From JAJDFU01 sp964640855 (GTDB lineage Bacteria > Bacteroidota > Bacteroidia > Chitinophagales > Saprospiraceae): DNA of 64,000 bases. The stretch lies in assembly GCA_964640855.1 (NCBI GenBank), contig CAZXIX010000002.1, positions 62,001-126,000 on the forward strand. Reading direction: 5' to 3'. A program made the position numbers and the translations under genes. The notes under the pieces were generated by a model, which saw only the letters and a list, made by a program, of their open reading frames with translations, did not search any database and was not told the origin of the DNA. Position 1 is the stretch's first letter. Every line of letters starts with the position of its first letter. Positions 15,849 to 24,031 of this stretch are shown here, one piece after another.

Positions 15849-18800
15849 ATGACTTTGATACGTATTTTGGGCATTGTGGCAGGGCTGTTTTTGCTTCCCC
15901 TCTTGACCGGTTGCGGAACCACCAAAAAGAAGGACCAGGAGGTCACGGGTCTGGGACGTCTGTATCAAAATACCACCGCCCGGTTCAACGGTTTTTTCAA
16001 TGGCGAGGAACTGGTCAAGGAAAGCATAGCTTCCCTGGAGCAAACCTATCGGGAAGATTTCACGGAGGTCCTTCCCATCTATCCTTATGAGGCCGTGGGT
16101 GAAGTAGGTTCTGTTTCCGGTAACCTGGACGCCGCCATCGAAAAAGCCACCATCGTGGTTGCTCTGCACCGGAAAAGCGATTGGACAGACGATTGTTATC
16201 TGCTCGTTGGGAAGGCCCAGTTCCTGAAAAAGGATTATGAGTCAGCGGAAGAGACGCTCCGGTTCATGCTGGCCGAATACGGCGAAGAGGGCCTGGAATT
16301 GCAACGTATTCGAAGGGAGAATCAGAAAAAGGGCAAAAAATCGCCCAAATCAAAATCCGGGAAGCGAAAAGACGGCTCTCAGCCGGTAGAAAAGTCAGAA
16401 GCTGAAATTCAAGCTGAAATAGACAAGGAAGAACGAAATGAGCAGGAAGCCAAGGATAAAAAGCAATTCCAAAAGGAGCTGGACCGTTGGCGCAAAAAGT
16501 ACAATAAGGCCGTTCGGGCACGCAGGAAAGGAAAAGATGTTCCTTTGCCCAAACGCCCGGGAAGCGAAGAGGAGGAAGAAGAGGAAAATAACCCGGAAGT
16601 CGAAGAGCCCGCTCAGGTCACCGCCAGCAAGGACGATGTGCCCGTACCCCCGCCTCCTCCTCCCCCGCCTCCTAAAGAAGAAGACGATCCCAATTACTTC
16701 CTTTATCGCAAGCCGGCCTGGCAGGAAGCCAAGCTGTGGATGGCCCGCACGCTGCTTCACCGCGATAAAAAAGAGGAGGCTGTCCGATACCTCCGCCAGC
16801 TCAATGCCGATCCGAGTACTTTTCCCGAAGTACGTCGGGAAATTCCCATTCTCCAGGCTTACATCCATTTGCAGGAAGGAGAGCTCGCTGAAGCCAGCGA
16901 GGCTCTGGCCCTGGGTGCCCGCTTGCAGACCCAAGGCGCCAAAAAAGCACGCTACACCTTTATTCTGGGGCAGTTGTACGTTGAGCAGGAAGGGTATGCA
17001 CAAGCCCGGGAGGCATTCCGCAGCGTAATGAAGCTCACGAATGATTTCGAGATGGAGTTCAACAGCCGCCTCAATATGGCCCTGGCCGAGCATAAGTCCC
17101 GGACCGTACCTATGCAGGAGATCGTAGCGGATCTGGACAAAATGCTCCGGGAAGAAAAATACTTCGACTATCGGGATCAGATCTATTACACCAAAGCCAT
17201 GTTGGCCTTGGAGTTGGGGGATCGTTCGGAAGCCATCGTCAATCTGCAAAAGGCCCTGAATGTTTCGCAGCGCAATCAATCCCAGAAGGCCAATGCTTAC
17301 CTGAAAATGGCCGATCTCTACTTCGAGGATGAAAACTACGTCCGGGCTAAAAACTACTACGACAGCACGCTGATGGTACTGCCGGTAGAGGACAATGATT
17401 ACCAGCGCGCTGCCCTGTGGGCCAACAACCTGACTGCCATAGCAGAGGCCCTCACGACCATCGAGTTGCAAGATAGTTTGCTTCGCATTAGCCGACTCAG
17501 CGAAACCGATAAAAGAAAGCTGGCCTTTGAAATTCAGCAAAAGCGGGATGAGGAGCGCCTGCGGGCCGCAACGAAATCGGCTGTTGGGTCCGGAGCCGGC
17601 AATACGGCGGCTATTCGCAGGCCTACCGGTACCGGAAGTGGAAATGAACCCCTTTTCTTTGCGTACGACGATCGGTTGCTCAAACGGGGTATGCGGGATT
17701 TTGAAAGGAAATGGGGCGACCGTCCCCTGGAAGACAACTGGAGGCGTTCTCAACGAGCCGGAGCCGAACTGTTTGCCGAGGATCAGGCGGAGGAGGCGGA
17801 AGCCATTCCCGAAACGGTATTTTCGGATGAGGCCATCGACGAGATCCTGGATGAGGTCCCGGATACGGAAGAGGAGATCGCTGCCGCCGAGATGAAAGTG
17901 CAGGACGCCTACTTCGCTCTGGGGGGGCTGTACCGGGACAAGCTGGAAGATTTCGCCAAATCGACCGAAAGCCTGGAAACCTTGCTGGCGCGCTTCCCCG
18001 ATACCAATTTGGATCTCGACGCCTGGTACCTGCTCTACCTAAATGCACTGGAAACCCGGCAGACTGCCAAGGCAGAAATGTACAAAAACCGGATCATAAG
18101 CAAGTACCCGGAATCCAATTACGCCAAGGTGCTCAAGGATCCGAATTACGCCCGCGAGATGATGGAAAAAGAATCCGAGATCCATCAGTTCTATGCGCGG
18201 GCCTTTTCCCAATACGAGCGGGAAAATGTAAACGAGGTCCATAAAATGTGTGTGGAAGCAGCCAACAAGTTTGATCCCGAACACCCCATGCAGGCCAAGT
18301 TTGCCCTATTGGACGCCTTGGCGGTGGGGAAAATAGAAGGCAAAGAGGTTTATAGCCAGGCTTTGCAAAAGGTGTCTACGGGGTATCGGGACACGGATGA
18401 GGCCCGTCAGGCCCGAGAGATGTTGCGGTTGCTGGGCGGTGCGGTGGCCGCGCTACCAGGGGGGCAGGAAATCGACATGACCGAATTCCGGCCGGAAAAG
18501 AATGCCGTTCATTACGTTCTGGTGGCTTTGCACGAAGAAAATGTCAATGTCAATGTCATCACGGAGGTGATCAACGAATTCAACACTCAGTTCTTTCAGC
18601 AGTCCCGTTTGCGCGTAGCCAACATTTACCTGGGGCCCACACCTAAGGACCGTAAGCCCGTCATCGTCATTCGCCGCTTCAAGAATGAAGCTGAAGCCAT
18701 GAGCTATTACGATGCGTATGTCCAAAACAAGGATGCCTTCATCGGAGGCGACGCGTACGATGTGCTGCCCATCTCCCAAAACAACTATCGCCAGGTCTTG

Positions 18801-18857
18801 CGCAATAAAACCGTGGATGGATACAAGACCTTTTTCCAGCAGATGTATGTGAAATAG
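15849..18857 (+). CDS. porW: T9SS-associated TPR lipoprotein PorW/SprE
   Basis: 1002 aa periplasmic lipoprotein (lipobox PLLTGC, Cys22) with many tetratricopeptide-type helical repeats. After the conserved N-terminus (YQNTTARFNGFFNGEEL, residues 37-53), the first repeats are interrupted by a highly charged Lys/Glu insert (about 155-285) ending in nine consecutive prolines near residue 267. TPR repeats then run to about 800, and the C-terminus (PVIVIRRFKNEAEAMSYYDA) is a SPOR-like module. PorW/SprE proteins are needed for type IX secretion and gliding in Bacteroidota, and a T9SS cargo candidate lies at 29.2 kb. The divergent M23 peptidase could help fit the apparatus through peptidoglycan (inference). 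Confidence 0.85.
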   Translation: MTLIRILGIVAGLFLLPLLTGCGTTKKKDQEVTGLGRLYQNTTARFNGFFNGEELVKESIASLEQTYREDFTEVLPIYPYEAVGEVGSVSGNLDAAIEKATIVVALHRKSDWTDDCYLLVGKAQFLKKDYESAEETLRFMLAEYGEEGLELQRIRRENQKKGKKSPKSKSGKRKDGSQPVEKSEAEIQAEIDKEERNEQEAKDKKQFQKELDRWRKKYNKAVRARRKGKDVPLPKRPGSEEEEEEENNPEVEEPAQVTASKDDVPVPPPPPPPPPKEEDDPNYFLYRKPAWQEAKLWMARTLLHRDKKEEAVRYLRQLNADPSTFPEVRREIPILQAYIHLQEGELAEASEALALGARLQTQGAKKARYTFILGQLYVEQEGYAQAREAFRSVMKLTNDFEMEFNSRLNMALAEHKSRTVPMQEIVADLDKMLREEKYFDYRDQIYYTKAMLALELGDRSEAIVNLQKALNVSQRNQSQKANAYLKMADLYFEDENYVRAKNYYDSTLMVLPVEDNDYQRAALWANNLTAIAEALTTIELQDSLLRISRLSETDKRKLAFEIQQKRDEERLRAATKSAVGSGAGNTAAIRRPTGTGSGNEPLFFAYDDRLLKRGMRDFERKWGDRPLEDNWRRSQRAGAELFAEDQAEEAEAIPETVFSDEAIDEILDEVPDTEEEIAAAEMKVQDAYFALGGLYRDKLEDFAKSTESLETLLARFPDTNLDLDAWYLLYLNALETRQTAKAEMYKNRIISKYPESNYAKVLKDPNYAREMMEKESEIHQFYARAFSQYERENVNEVHKMCVEAANKFDPEHPMQAKFALLDALAVGKIEGKEVYSQALQKVSTGYRDTDEARQAREMLRLLGGAVAALPGGQEIDMTEFRPEKNAVHYVLVALHEENVNVNVITEVINEFNTQFFQQSRLRVANIYLGPTPKDRKPVIVIRRFKNEAEAMSYYDAYVQNKDAFIGGDAYDVLPISQNNYRQVLRNKTVDGYKTFFQQMYVK

Positions 18858-18860
18858 GAT

Positions 18861-18945
18861 CGGCGGTTTCAACCGCCGGGCGGGCCAGGTTGAATTTTCG
18901 TGATCCGCCGCCCGGCGACTGAAAATCGCCGTTACTTTTTCTTAT
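18861..18945 (+). terminator. Paired hairpins between convergent porW and DUF2480 genes
   Basis: Two hairpins lie between the convergent stops: CGGCGGTT-TC-AACCGCCG at 18861-18878, and CGGCGA-(7)-TCGCCG at 18913-18931, the latter followed by TTACTTTTTCTT. The second has the form of a terminator for the plus strand and overlaps the stop codon of the DUF2480 gene at 18932. Confidence 0.5.
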
Positions 18946-19444
18946 AAATCGGCACCGTACTGCAGGGCTCGCCGTACATGATGCTCTTGGCCAGGGGGCG
19001 CAGTCGGCGCGTGAGGGCCAGATAGGCCGCCGGAGGCACAGGCTTGTCGCTGCAACCTTTGATCACGATGCGCTGATCTTCATACTCGTCAACCGGCAAA
19101 GCCGTGATCACTTTTTCGTAGTGCTGCTTCAGGTATTCCTCTTTCGGGCCTTGAAAGACATCGGCTGCAAAAGGCTCGGCCAGACTGGCGACGAGCATAT
19201 ACGCCCATACGGGTATGATGGCGTCTGTGGAGCAATAGACCAACAGGACCTTCCCTTCATACTGCGACCAGTCGTGTTCTTTCAGGTCGCCGCGGAACTC
19301 CTTCTCTTTCAGGATGAGCTCCATATACAGATAATCCTTCAGGTCAAAATCGACCAGCTCCGCTTGCGGGAAATGCTCTTCCAGGTTCAGGGTGATGATT
19401 CCGGATTTGGCAACCCGGTTCACCAGTGGTTTGTCTTCAGTCAT
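18932..19444 (-). CDS. DUF2480 family protein
   Basis: 170 aa cytoplasmic protein, MTEDKPLVNRVAKSGIITLN at the start, with FDLKDYLYMELILKEKEFR, VLLVYCSTDAIIPVWAYMLV and the cysteine-bearing VIKGCSDKPVPPAAYLAL and MYGEPCSTVPIYKKK. These match the DUF2480 family of Bacteroidota as I remember it; the paired cysteines near residues 132 and 163 could bind a metal, which is a guess. The ATG at 19444 overlaps the scpB 3' end by 8 bases (start ATG ACTGA stop), so the two are translationally linked. A longer frame to 19564 is just scpB sequence in another frame. Confidence 0.85.
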   Translation of the reverse strand: MTEDKPLVNRVAKSGIITLNLEEHFPQAELVDFDLKDYLYMELILKEKEFRGDLKEHDWSQYEGKVLLVYCSTDAIIPVWAYMLVASLAEPFAADVFQGPKEEYLKQHYEKVITALPVDEYEDQRIVIKGCSDKPVPPAAYLALTRRLRPLAKSIMYGEPCSTVPIYKKK

Positions 19445-20057
19445 CGCTTTCTTCTTCCTTTTTTTGTTCTTGCGGCAGGACTTCGCCGGTTTCTTCGATC
19501 GGGGCTTTTTCTCCGATCTCCTGATCCGGTCCCTTGAAGTCCCTGGGACGCGGTAGATCCTCAAGGCCTTTCAATCCAAAATAGTCCATGAACTTCTGGC
19601 TGGTTCCGTACAACAACGGCCTACCCGGCCCTTCGCTGCGTCCTACTATAGAAACAAGCTCCTTTTCCAATAGTTTCTGCAAGGCATAGTCGCAGTTGAC
19701 CCCCCGGATCTTCTCCAGTTCGCTTTTCGGGACCGGCTGTTTGTAAGCCACGATGGCGAGCGTCTCCAGGGCAGCACGCGACAGGCGCTTCCGGGTGGTC
19801 AGTTTCAGGTAGGTGCCTACCGTATGGTGAAAAGCCGGCTTGGTCAGCATCTGAAAGCCACCGGCGATCTCTACGATCTCCAGAGACCGGTCTTCCTGAG
19901 CGTAAACTTCCCGAAGTTGCGCAAGGGCATCCTCAACCTCGTTTTTCTTGAAGGGGGTACCCAGGACCTCCTCCAGAACGGCCTTCATCTCCTTGGTCGT
20001 AATGGGATCTTCCGAAGCAAAGATCAGGCTTTCGATATGCTTTTGCAGTGGTTCCAT
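19437..20057 (-). CDS. scpB: SMC-ScpAB complex subunit ScpB
   Basis: 206 aa. Two winged-helix domains: MEPLQKHIESLIFASEDPIT at the N-terminus, then LTTRKRLSRAALETLAIVAYKQPV and KIRGVNCDYALQKLLEKELV, both strong ScpB signatures, followed by GRSEGPGRPLLYGTS. The C-terminal 40 residues are acidic and disordered. Together with Smc and ScpA it condenses and segregates chromosomes. scpA is not next to it here; DUF2480 follows with an 8-base overlap. Confidence 0.95.
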   Translation of the reverse strand: MEPLQKHIESLIFASEDPITTKEMKAVLEEVLGTPFKKNEVEDALAQLREVYAQEDRSLEIVEIAGGFQMLTKPAFHHTVGTYLKLTTRKRLSRAALETLAIVAYKQPVPKSELEKIRGVNCDYALQKLLEKELVSIVGRSEGPGRPLLYGTSQKFMDYFGLKGLEDLPRPRDFKGPDQEIGEKAPIEETGEVLPQEQKKEEESDD

Positions 20058-20122
20058 GAAGCGTAAATATAGTCAAGAGGCAAAACTTGGATGAGGCTTG
20101 CTTGCACACATCCATGGTCGAT

Positions 20123-21007
20123 TTAGAAGTTGGGTCTGCATTCTGGAGAAACGGCCGCCAGAAAGGAATCGAGCCGACTTTCGAAAAGGGGATAATTGAA
20201 ATAGGCGTTTTCCCGCCGGCTGACGTCCCGGTGATACAGAAAGGGGAGCACTTGCGGACCTTCCCGGGCAACCAGTTGATCCAAAAAACAGGAAAAGCGA
20301 GCCGCGTCCAGGTTGGGGTCAAGCGATCGCTCTTTTTCCAGCACCCGGGATTTGAAGCGGGCGATTTGATCCGCCGTCGGTTGCTCCCACTGGATACGAC
20401 CCGGATAAGGGGGAGCTTTTTCCCGGACGAACCGGAAAGAATCCCCGCTTTGAACCAGCTCACCCCAAACCCGGTGGAGCCTGGAGCGTTCCAATTTTCT
20501 TTGCACCGGAATTCCGTTCACCTCAAAAGAGTAGGTAAGACCGCCTTTTCGGTTGTTCCAAAGGGAATCCAGGACGGCCATATCTTGTACTGCATTTTTT
20601 CCGGCGATCAACTCGAAAGCTTTTCCCTCTTCGCTTCGCCTTTTTTGGACCTCCTTCATGATGAAATAAGTGAGCAGGGCCAGAAGGAGTATCGCACCGA
20701 AAAAGGCCAGGGTTTGCAGTAAATGCCGGCGATCCTGCTTTTTGCGCAGTCGATTTCGGGGGGTATCCGTCACCTTATCGATGACGAAGTGGTAAAACAT
20801 GCGATCTCCCCGACGTTCCAACTCGATCTTACACAATTCTTCGTCCAGGAAAAAACTGTACGATTTGGAATCCTTGACCTGAAAGTCAACGATCATGATC
20901 TTAGCATTGCAGTGGATAAGCAGATGGCCCGATCGGTTGCCGTGGTACAGGCCAACTTTGTATTGGCGACCCTTTTTCCCCAAATATGTCCAGCCGAACT
21001 GCGGCAT
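20123..21007 (-). CDS. Conserved-looking membrane protein of unknown function
   Basis: 294 aa. The N-terminal 90 residues form a probable beta-rich cytoplasmic domain (FGWTYLGKKGRQYKVGLYHG, then SYSFFLDEELCKIELERRGD), a basic stretch (RNRLRKKQDRRH) precedes a single membrane helix (about residues 98-117), and the remaining 175 residues lie outside, with one lone Cys near residue 241 and an aromatic C-terminus. The basic flank before the helix predicts N-in topology. I recall N-terminal relatives in Saprospiria but no described function. It stands alone, upstream of scpB on the same strand (65-base gap). Confidence 0.7.
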   Translation of the reverse strand: MPQFGWTYLGKKGRQYKVGLYHGNRSGHLLIHCNAKIMIVDFQVKDSKSYSFFLDEELCKIELERRGDRMFYHFVIDKVTDTPRNRLRKKQDRRHLLQTLAFFGAILLLALLTYFIMKEVQKRRSEEGKAFELIAGKNAVQDMAVLDSLWNNRKGGLTYSFEVNGIPVQRKLERSRLHRVWGELVQSGDSFRFVREKAPPYPGRIQWEQPTADQIARFKSRVLEKERSLDPNLDAARFSCFLDQLVAREGPQVLPFLYHRDVSRRENAYFNYPLFESRLDSFLAAVSPECRPNF

Positions 21008-21076
21008 AGATAAGGCTTAGAAATCGATACGATAGTAAGTGTTGTTTCGGATCGGCATGGGGTACAGGAATGATCG

Positions 21077-21084
21077 TACTTTTG
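21077..21084 (+). promoter_or_regulatory. Possible -7 box upstream of the PaaY-like gene
   Basis: TACTTTTG matches TAnnTTTG exactly, 105 bases before the ATG. No TTG/TTTG sits at the proper -33 distance (the nearest TTG is at 21042-21044), so this is only half a promoter by consensus. Confidence 0.3.
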
Positions 21085-21188
21085 AGATACCCGATAAAAG
21101 AGGCCAGGGCCTATTTTCGAAATCGGATCGACCTGTTGGTCAATCCTTTATCTGGCATCTGCTTTATGACGGCTGAAATCTAAAAAAT

Positions 21189-21785
21189 ATGACCTACGAA
21201 TTCAACGGCTTTAAACCTGTCGTTCACCCAACGGCATTCATCCACTCGCAAGCTTCCGTAATAGGTAACGTAATTATCGGTCGGGACGTATATATAGGCC
21301 CCGGTGCCGCCATCCGAGGCGACTGGGGACAGATCGTGATCGAAGCGGGCTGCAATGTCCAGGAAAACTGTACCGTTCATATGTTCCCGGGGGTGACCGT
21401 GTACCTCCGGCAGGGAGCGCATGTAGGGCACGGAGCGGTGATCCACGGAGCCACCTTGGAAGAAAATACCCTGGTCGGTATGAATGCCGTCGTCATGGAT
21501 CGCGTGGTTGTCGGTAAGGAATCCATCGTTGGGGCGCTGGCTTTCATCAAGGCCGATGAAAAGATTCCCCCTCGCAGCCTGGTCGTCGGCAACCCTGCAC
21601 GTGTCGTGAAGCAGGTCACCGACGAAATGATCGCCTGGAAAACCCGGGGCACCGAACTTTATCAAAAACTTCCCGCCCAATGCCACCAAAGTCTGAAGCC
21701 CTGTGAGCCCTTGCTGGAGGTCCCGACAGACCGGCCGGAACAAGAAGCGGTTTTTGTTACCTGGAAAGAAACGAGGAGTAGTTGA
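21189..21785 (+). CDS. paaY: Gamma-carbonic-anhydrase-like hexapeptide protein, PaaY type
   Basis: 198 aa left-handed beta-helix protein. Hexapeptide rungs run from about residue 12 to 155 (VIGNVIIGRDVYIGPGAAIR, TLEENTLVGMNAVV), and the metal-binding histidines of the gamma-carbonic anhydrase class are present: CTVHMFPG and HVGHGAVIHG. The C-terminal tail (CHQSLKPCEPLLEV) resembles PaaY, a thioesterase of the phenylacetate pathway that clears dead-end CoA thioesters. Its position directly before paaZ supports that. It could still be a plain gamma-CA-like protein. Confidence 0.8.
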   Translation: MTYEFNGFKPVVHPTAFIHSQASVIGNVIIGRDVYIGPGAAIRGDWGQIVIEAGCNVQENCTVHMFPGVTVYLRQGAHVGHGAVIHGATLEENTLVGMNAVVMDRVVVGKESIVGALAFIKADEKIPPRSLVVGNPARVVKQVTDEMIAWKTRGTELYQKLPAQCHQSLKPCEPLLEVPTDRPEQEAVFVTWKETRSS

Positions 21786-21842
21786 GGGTTGAGGGTTTAG
21801 GGAAAAAATACGCTCAGCACTCAACGCTAAACCCTAAACTCT
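21782..21842. repeat. Telomere-like GGGTTTAG inverted repeat
   Basis: Between paaY and paaZ the sequence holds GTTGAGGGTTGAGGGTTTAGGG and, 26 bases on, CTAAACCCTAAACTC. AGGGTTTAG (21792-21800) and CTAAACCCT (21827-21835) are perfectly complementary arms; the motif GGGTTTAG/GGGTTGAG is repeated. It has no T-run after it on the plus strand. Probably an intergenic repeat element rather than a terminator. Confidence 0.5.
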
Positions 21843-21873
21843 TCTATTTTCGTAGCCTAACCAAATCGCAGCC

Positions 21874-23922
21874 ATGAAACTCCACAACTATTTTCAGGGA
21901 AATTGGGTACCTCACCAGGGAGAGGGAATCCCCCAATTCGATGCGATCACCGGAGATTTGGTGGCCACCTGTGGCTCCGAGGGCCTGGACTATGCCGCCA
22001 TGATGGATTACGCCCGCAAAACCGGGGGGCCGGCCCTGCGTAAAATGACCTTCCCCGAGCGGGGGCGAATGCTGAAAAAGCTGGCGCTTCACCTCCACGG
22101 AATCCGGAAAAAGTATTACCCGATCAGCGCTCGTACGGGAGCGACGAAATCCGATAGCTGGGTGGATATTGACGGCGGCATTGGTACACTTTTTGCCTAT
22201 GCGAGTTTGCGCAGGCGGTTCCCCGACCAACCTTTCTACATTGATGGTGAAAGTGCCCGATTGTCCAAAGAAGGGACTTTCATCGGGCAGCACATCATGG
22301 TTCCCAAGCCGGGCGTAGCCATTCACATCAACGCTTTCAACTTCCCCATTTGGGGCATGCTGGAAAAGATCTCGGTAAATCTGCTCGCCGGCGTGCCGGC
22401 CATTGTCAAGCCATCAGAGGTCACCAGCTATCTGACGGAAGCCATGGTCCGGGATATCGTAGATTCCGGTATTCTACCCGAAGGCTCCCTGCAGTTGGTC
22501 TGCGGTAAGGGAATCGGCATTCTGGATCCGGTCACCGCCCAGGATGTGGTCACCTTTACCGGGTCAGCTTCCACGGGTCGTATGCTTAAGGCCCAACCCT
22601 CCATCATCGAAAATGCCGTCCCTTTCAATATGGAGGCAGATAGCCTGAACGCTGCGATCCTGGGGGAGGATGCCGCTCCGGGAACACCCGTTTTCGATCT
22701 CTTCATCCGTGAAGTCCGGCGTGAGATGACGATCAAAGCGGGACAGCGATGCACCGCCATCCGGAGGATCATCGTTCCGGAAAAGTATCTGGAGGACGTT
22801 CAGATTGTGCTGGCAGGCCAATTGGGGAAAACCAAGTTGGGAAACCCCTCCGTTGAGGGCGTCAAAATGGGCGCTCTCGTTAGCCAGGAGCAGGTGAAGG
22901 AAGTCAAACAACGCATAGCAGAACTGCAAAAAGGAAGCCGGATGGTTTTCGGAGACCTGGACCGGTTTGAGGTGATCGGTGCCGACAAAGAAAAAGGCGC
23001 CTTCCTGGCTCCGGTACTCTTCCTGAATGAAGAGCCTTTGAAAAAAGAAGCCAGCCATACAATAGAAGCCTTTGGCCCGGTGAGTAGCCTGATGCCCTAT
23101 CGGGACCTGCAGGAGGCGGTAGATATTGCGAACATGGGCAAAGGTTCCCTGGTCAGCACCGTTGCTACCGCCGATAAGGATATTGCTACCGAATATGTCA
23201 TGGGCGCTTCCGCCTATCACGGCCGCATTTTGATCCTGAACGAAGAAAGTGCCCCTGAAAGCACAGGACACGGATCTCCCATGCCCCTTCTGGCGCATGG
23301 CGGTCCGGGTCGTGCCGGTGGGGGCGAAGAAATGGGCGGCATGCGCGGGGTGTTGCATTACCTGCAGCGTACCGCGCTGCAGGGGCATCCGAGCATGCTC
23401 ACCCAGATCAGCCAGCGGTACCTGCCGGGAGCCGATCGCCCGGAGTCCGACATCCATCCCTTTCGCAAGCATTTCGAAGAGTTGAAGGTTGGGGATACCG
23501 TGACCACCCACAGGCATACCGTCACCGAAGCGGACATTGTCAATTTCGCCAACGTGAGCGGAGATAATTTCTACGCTCATATGGATACCACTTCCCTGGA
23601 GGGCACTATTTTCGAAGGCCGCGTTGCTCACGGTTACTTTGTACTCTCCAAAGCGGCCGGTCTTTTTGTGGATCCGAAAAAAGGCCCCGTGTTATTGAAC
23701 TATGGCCTGGAAGACTGTCGATTCACCAAACCGGTTTATCCCGGTATGACCCTTGGAGTCAAACTGACGGTAAAGGAGAAGATAGACCAGGAAAAACGAG
23801 ACGAAGAAGATGTAGCGAAAGGTATCGTGAAATGGAATGTGGATGTTTACGACGAAAGCGGAGAGACGGTGGCCATAGCTACCATACTGACCATGGTTAA
23901 AAAACGGGATCAATCCGCTTGA
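21874..23922 (+). CDS. paaZ: PaaZ: oxepin-CoA hydrolase / semialdehyde dehydrogenase fusion
   Basis: 682 aa bifunctional enzyme of aerobic phenylacetate degradation. Residues 1-510 form an aldehyde dehydrogenase: NAFNFPIWGMLEK, PAIVKPSEVTSYL, FTGSASTGR (glycine motif), the Glu in FNMEADSLN and the nucleophile in KAGQRCTAIRR. Residues 530-682 form a MaoC-like hydratase: HTVTEADIVNFANVSGDNFYAHMD with the catalytic Asp/His pair, and GRVAHGYFVLS. The length and domain order match E. coli PaaZ. It opens oxepin-CoA and oxidises the aldehyde. paaABCDE (the epoxidase) is not in this window. Very sure. Confidence 0.95.
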   Translation: MKLHNYFQGNWVPHQGEGIPQFDAITGDLVATCGSEGLDYAAMMDYARKTGGPALRKMTFPERGRMLKKLALHLHGIRKKYYPISARTGATKSDSWVDIDGGIGTLFAYASLRRRFPDQPFYIDGESARLSKEGTFIGQHIMVPKPGVAIHINAFNFPIWGMLEKISVNLLAGVPAIVKPSEVTSYLTEAMVRDIVDSGILPEGSLQLVCGKGIGILDPVTAQDVVTFTGSASTGRMLKAQPSIIENAVPFNMEADSLNAAILGEDAAPGTPVFDLFIREVRREMTIKAGQRCTAIRRIIVPEKYLEDVQIVLAGQLGKTKLGNPSVEGVKMGALVSQEQVKEVKQRIAELQKGSRMVFGDLDRFEVIGADKEKGAFLAPVLFLNEEPLKKEASHTIEAFGPVSSLMPYRDLQEAVDIANMGKGSLVSTVATADKDIATEYVMGASAYHGRILILNEESAPESTGHGSPMPLLAHGGPGRAGGGEEMGGMRGVLHYLQRTALQGHPSMLTQISQRYLPGADRPESDIHPFRKHFEELKVGDTVTTHRHTVTEADIVNFANVSGDNFYAHMDTTSLEGTIFEGRVAHGYFVLSKAAGLFVDPKKGPVLLNYGLEDCRFTKPVYPGMTLGVKLTVKEKIDQEKRDEEDVAKGIVKWNVDVYDESGETVAIATILTMVKKRDQSA

Positions 23923-24031
23923 TTATGGGGTTGAGGTCATAAATTCAAATAGAGCGGGAGAAGAGCGAAGAACTATAGTCCTTATTGAACAATATCCGGC
24001 ATCTGGCGTCTGAATTTTAGAAATTGTTCAC

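Noticed and set aside
16395..17753. 452-codon open frame on the minus strand inside porW
   Set aside because: Shadow of the well-supported PorW reading; no start signal, no domain, and its codons are the complement of a conserved protein.
22564..23631. 355-codon minus-strand frame inside paaZ
   Set aside because: Antisense shadow; paaZ has intact active-site motifs across the whole interval.
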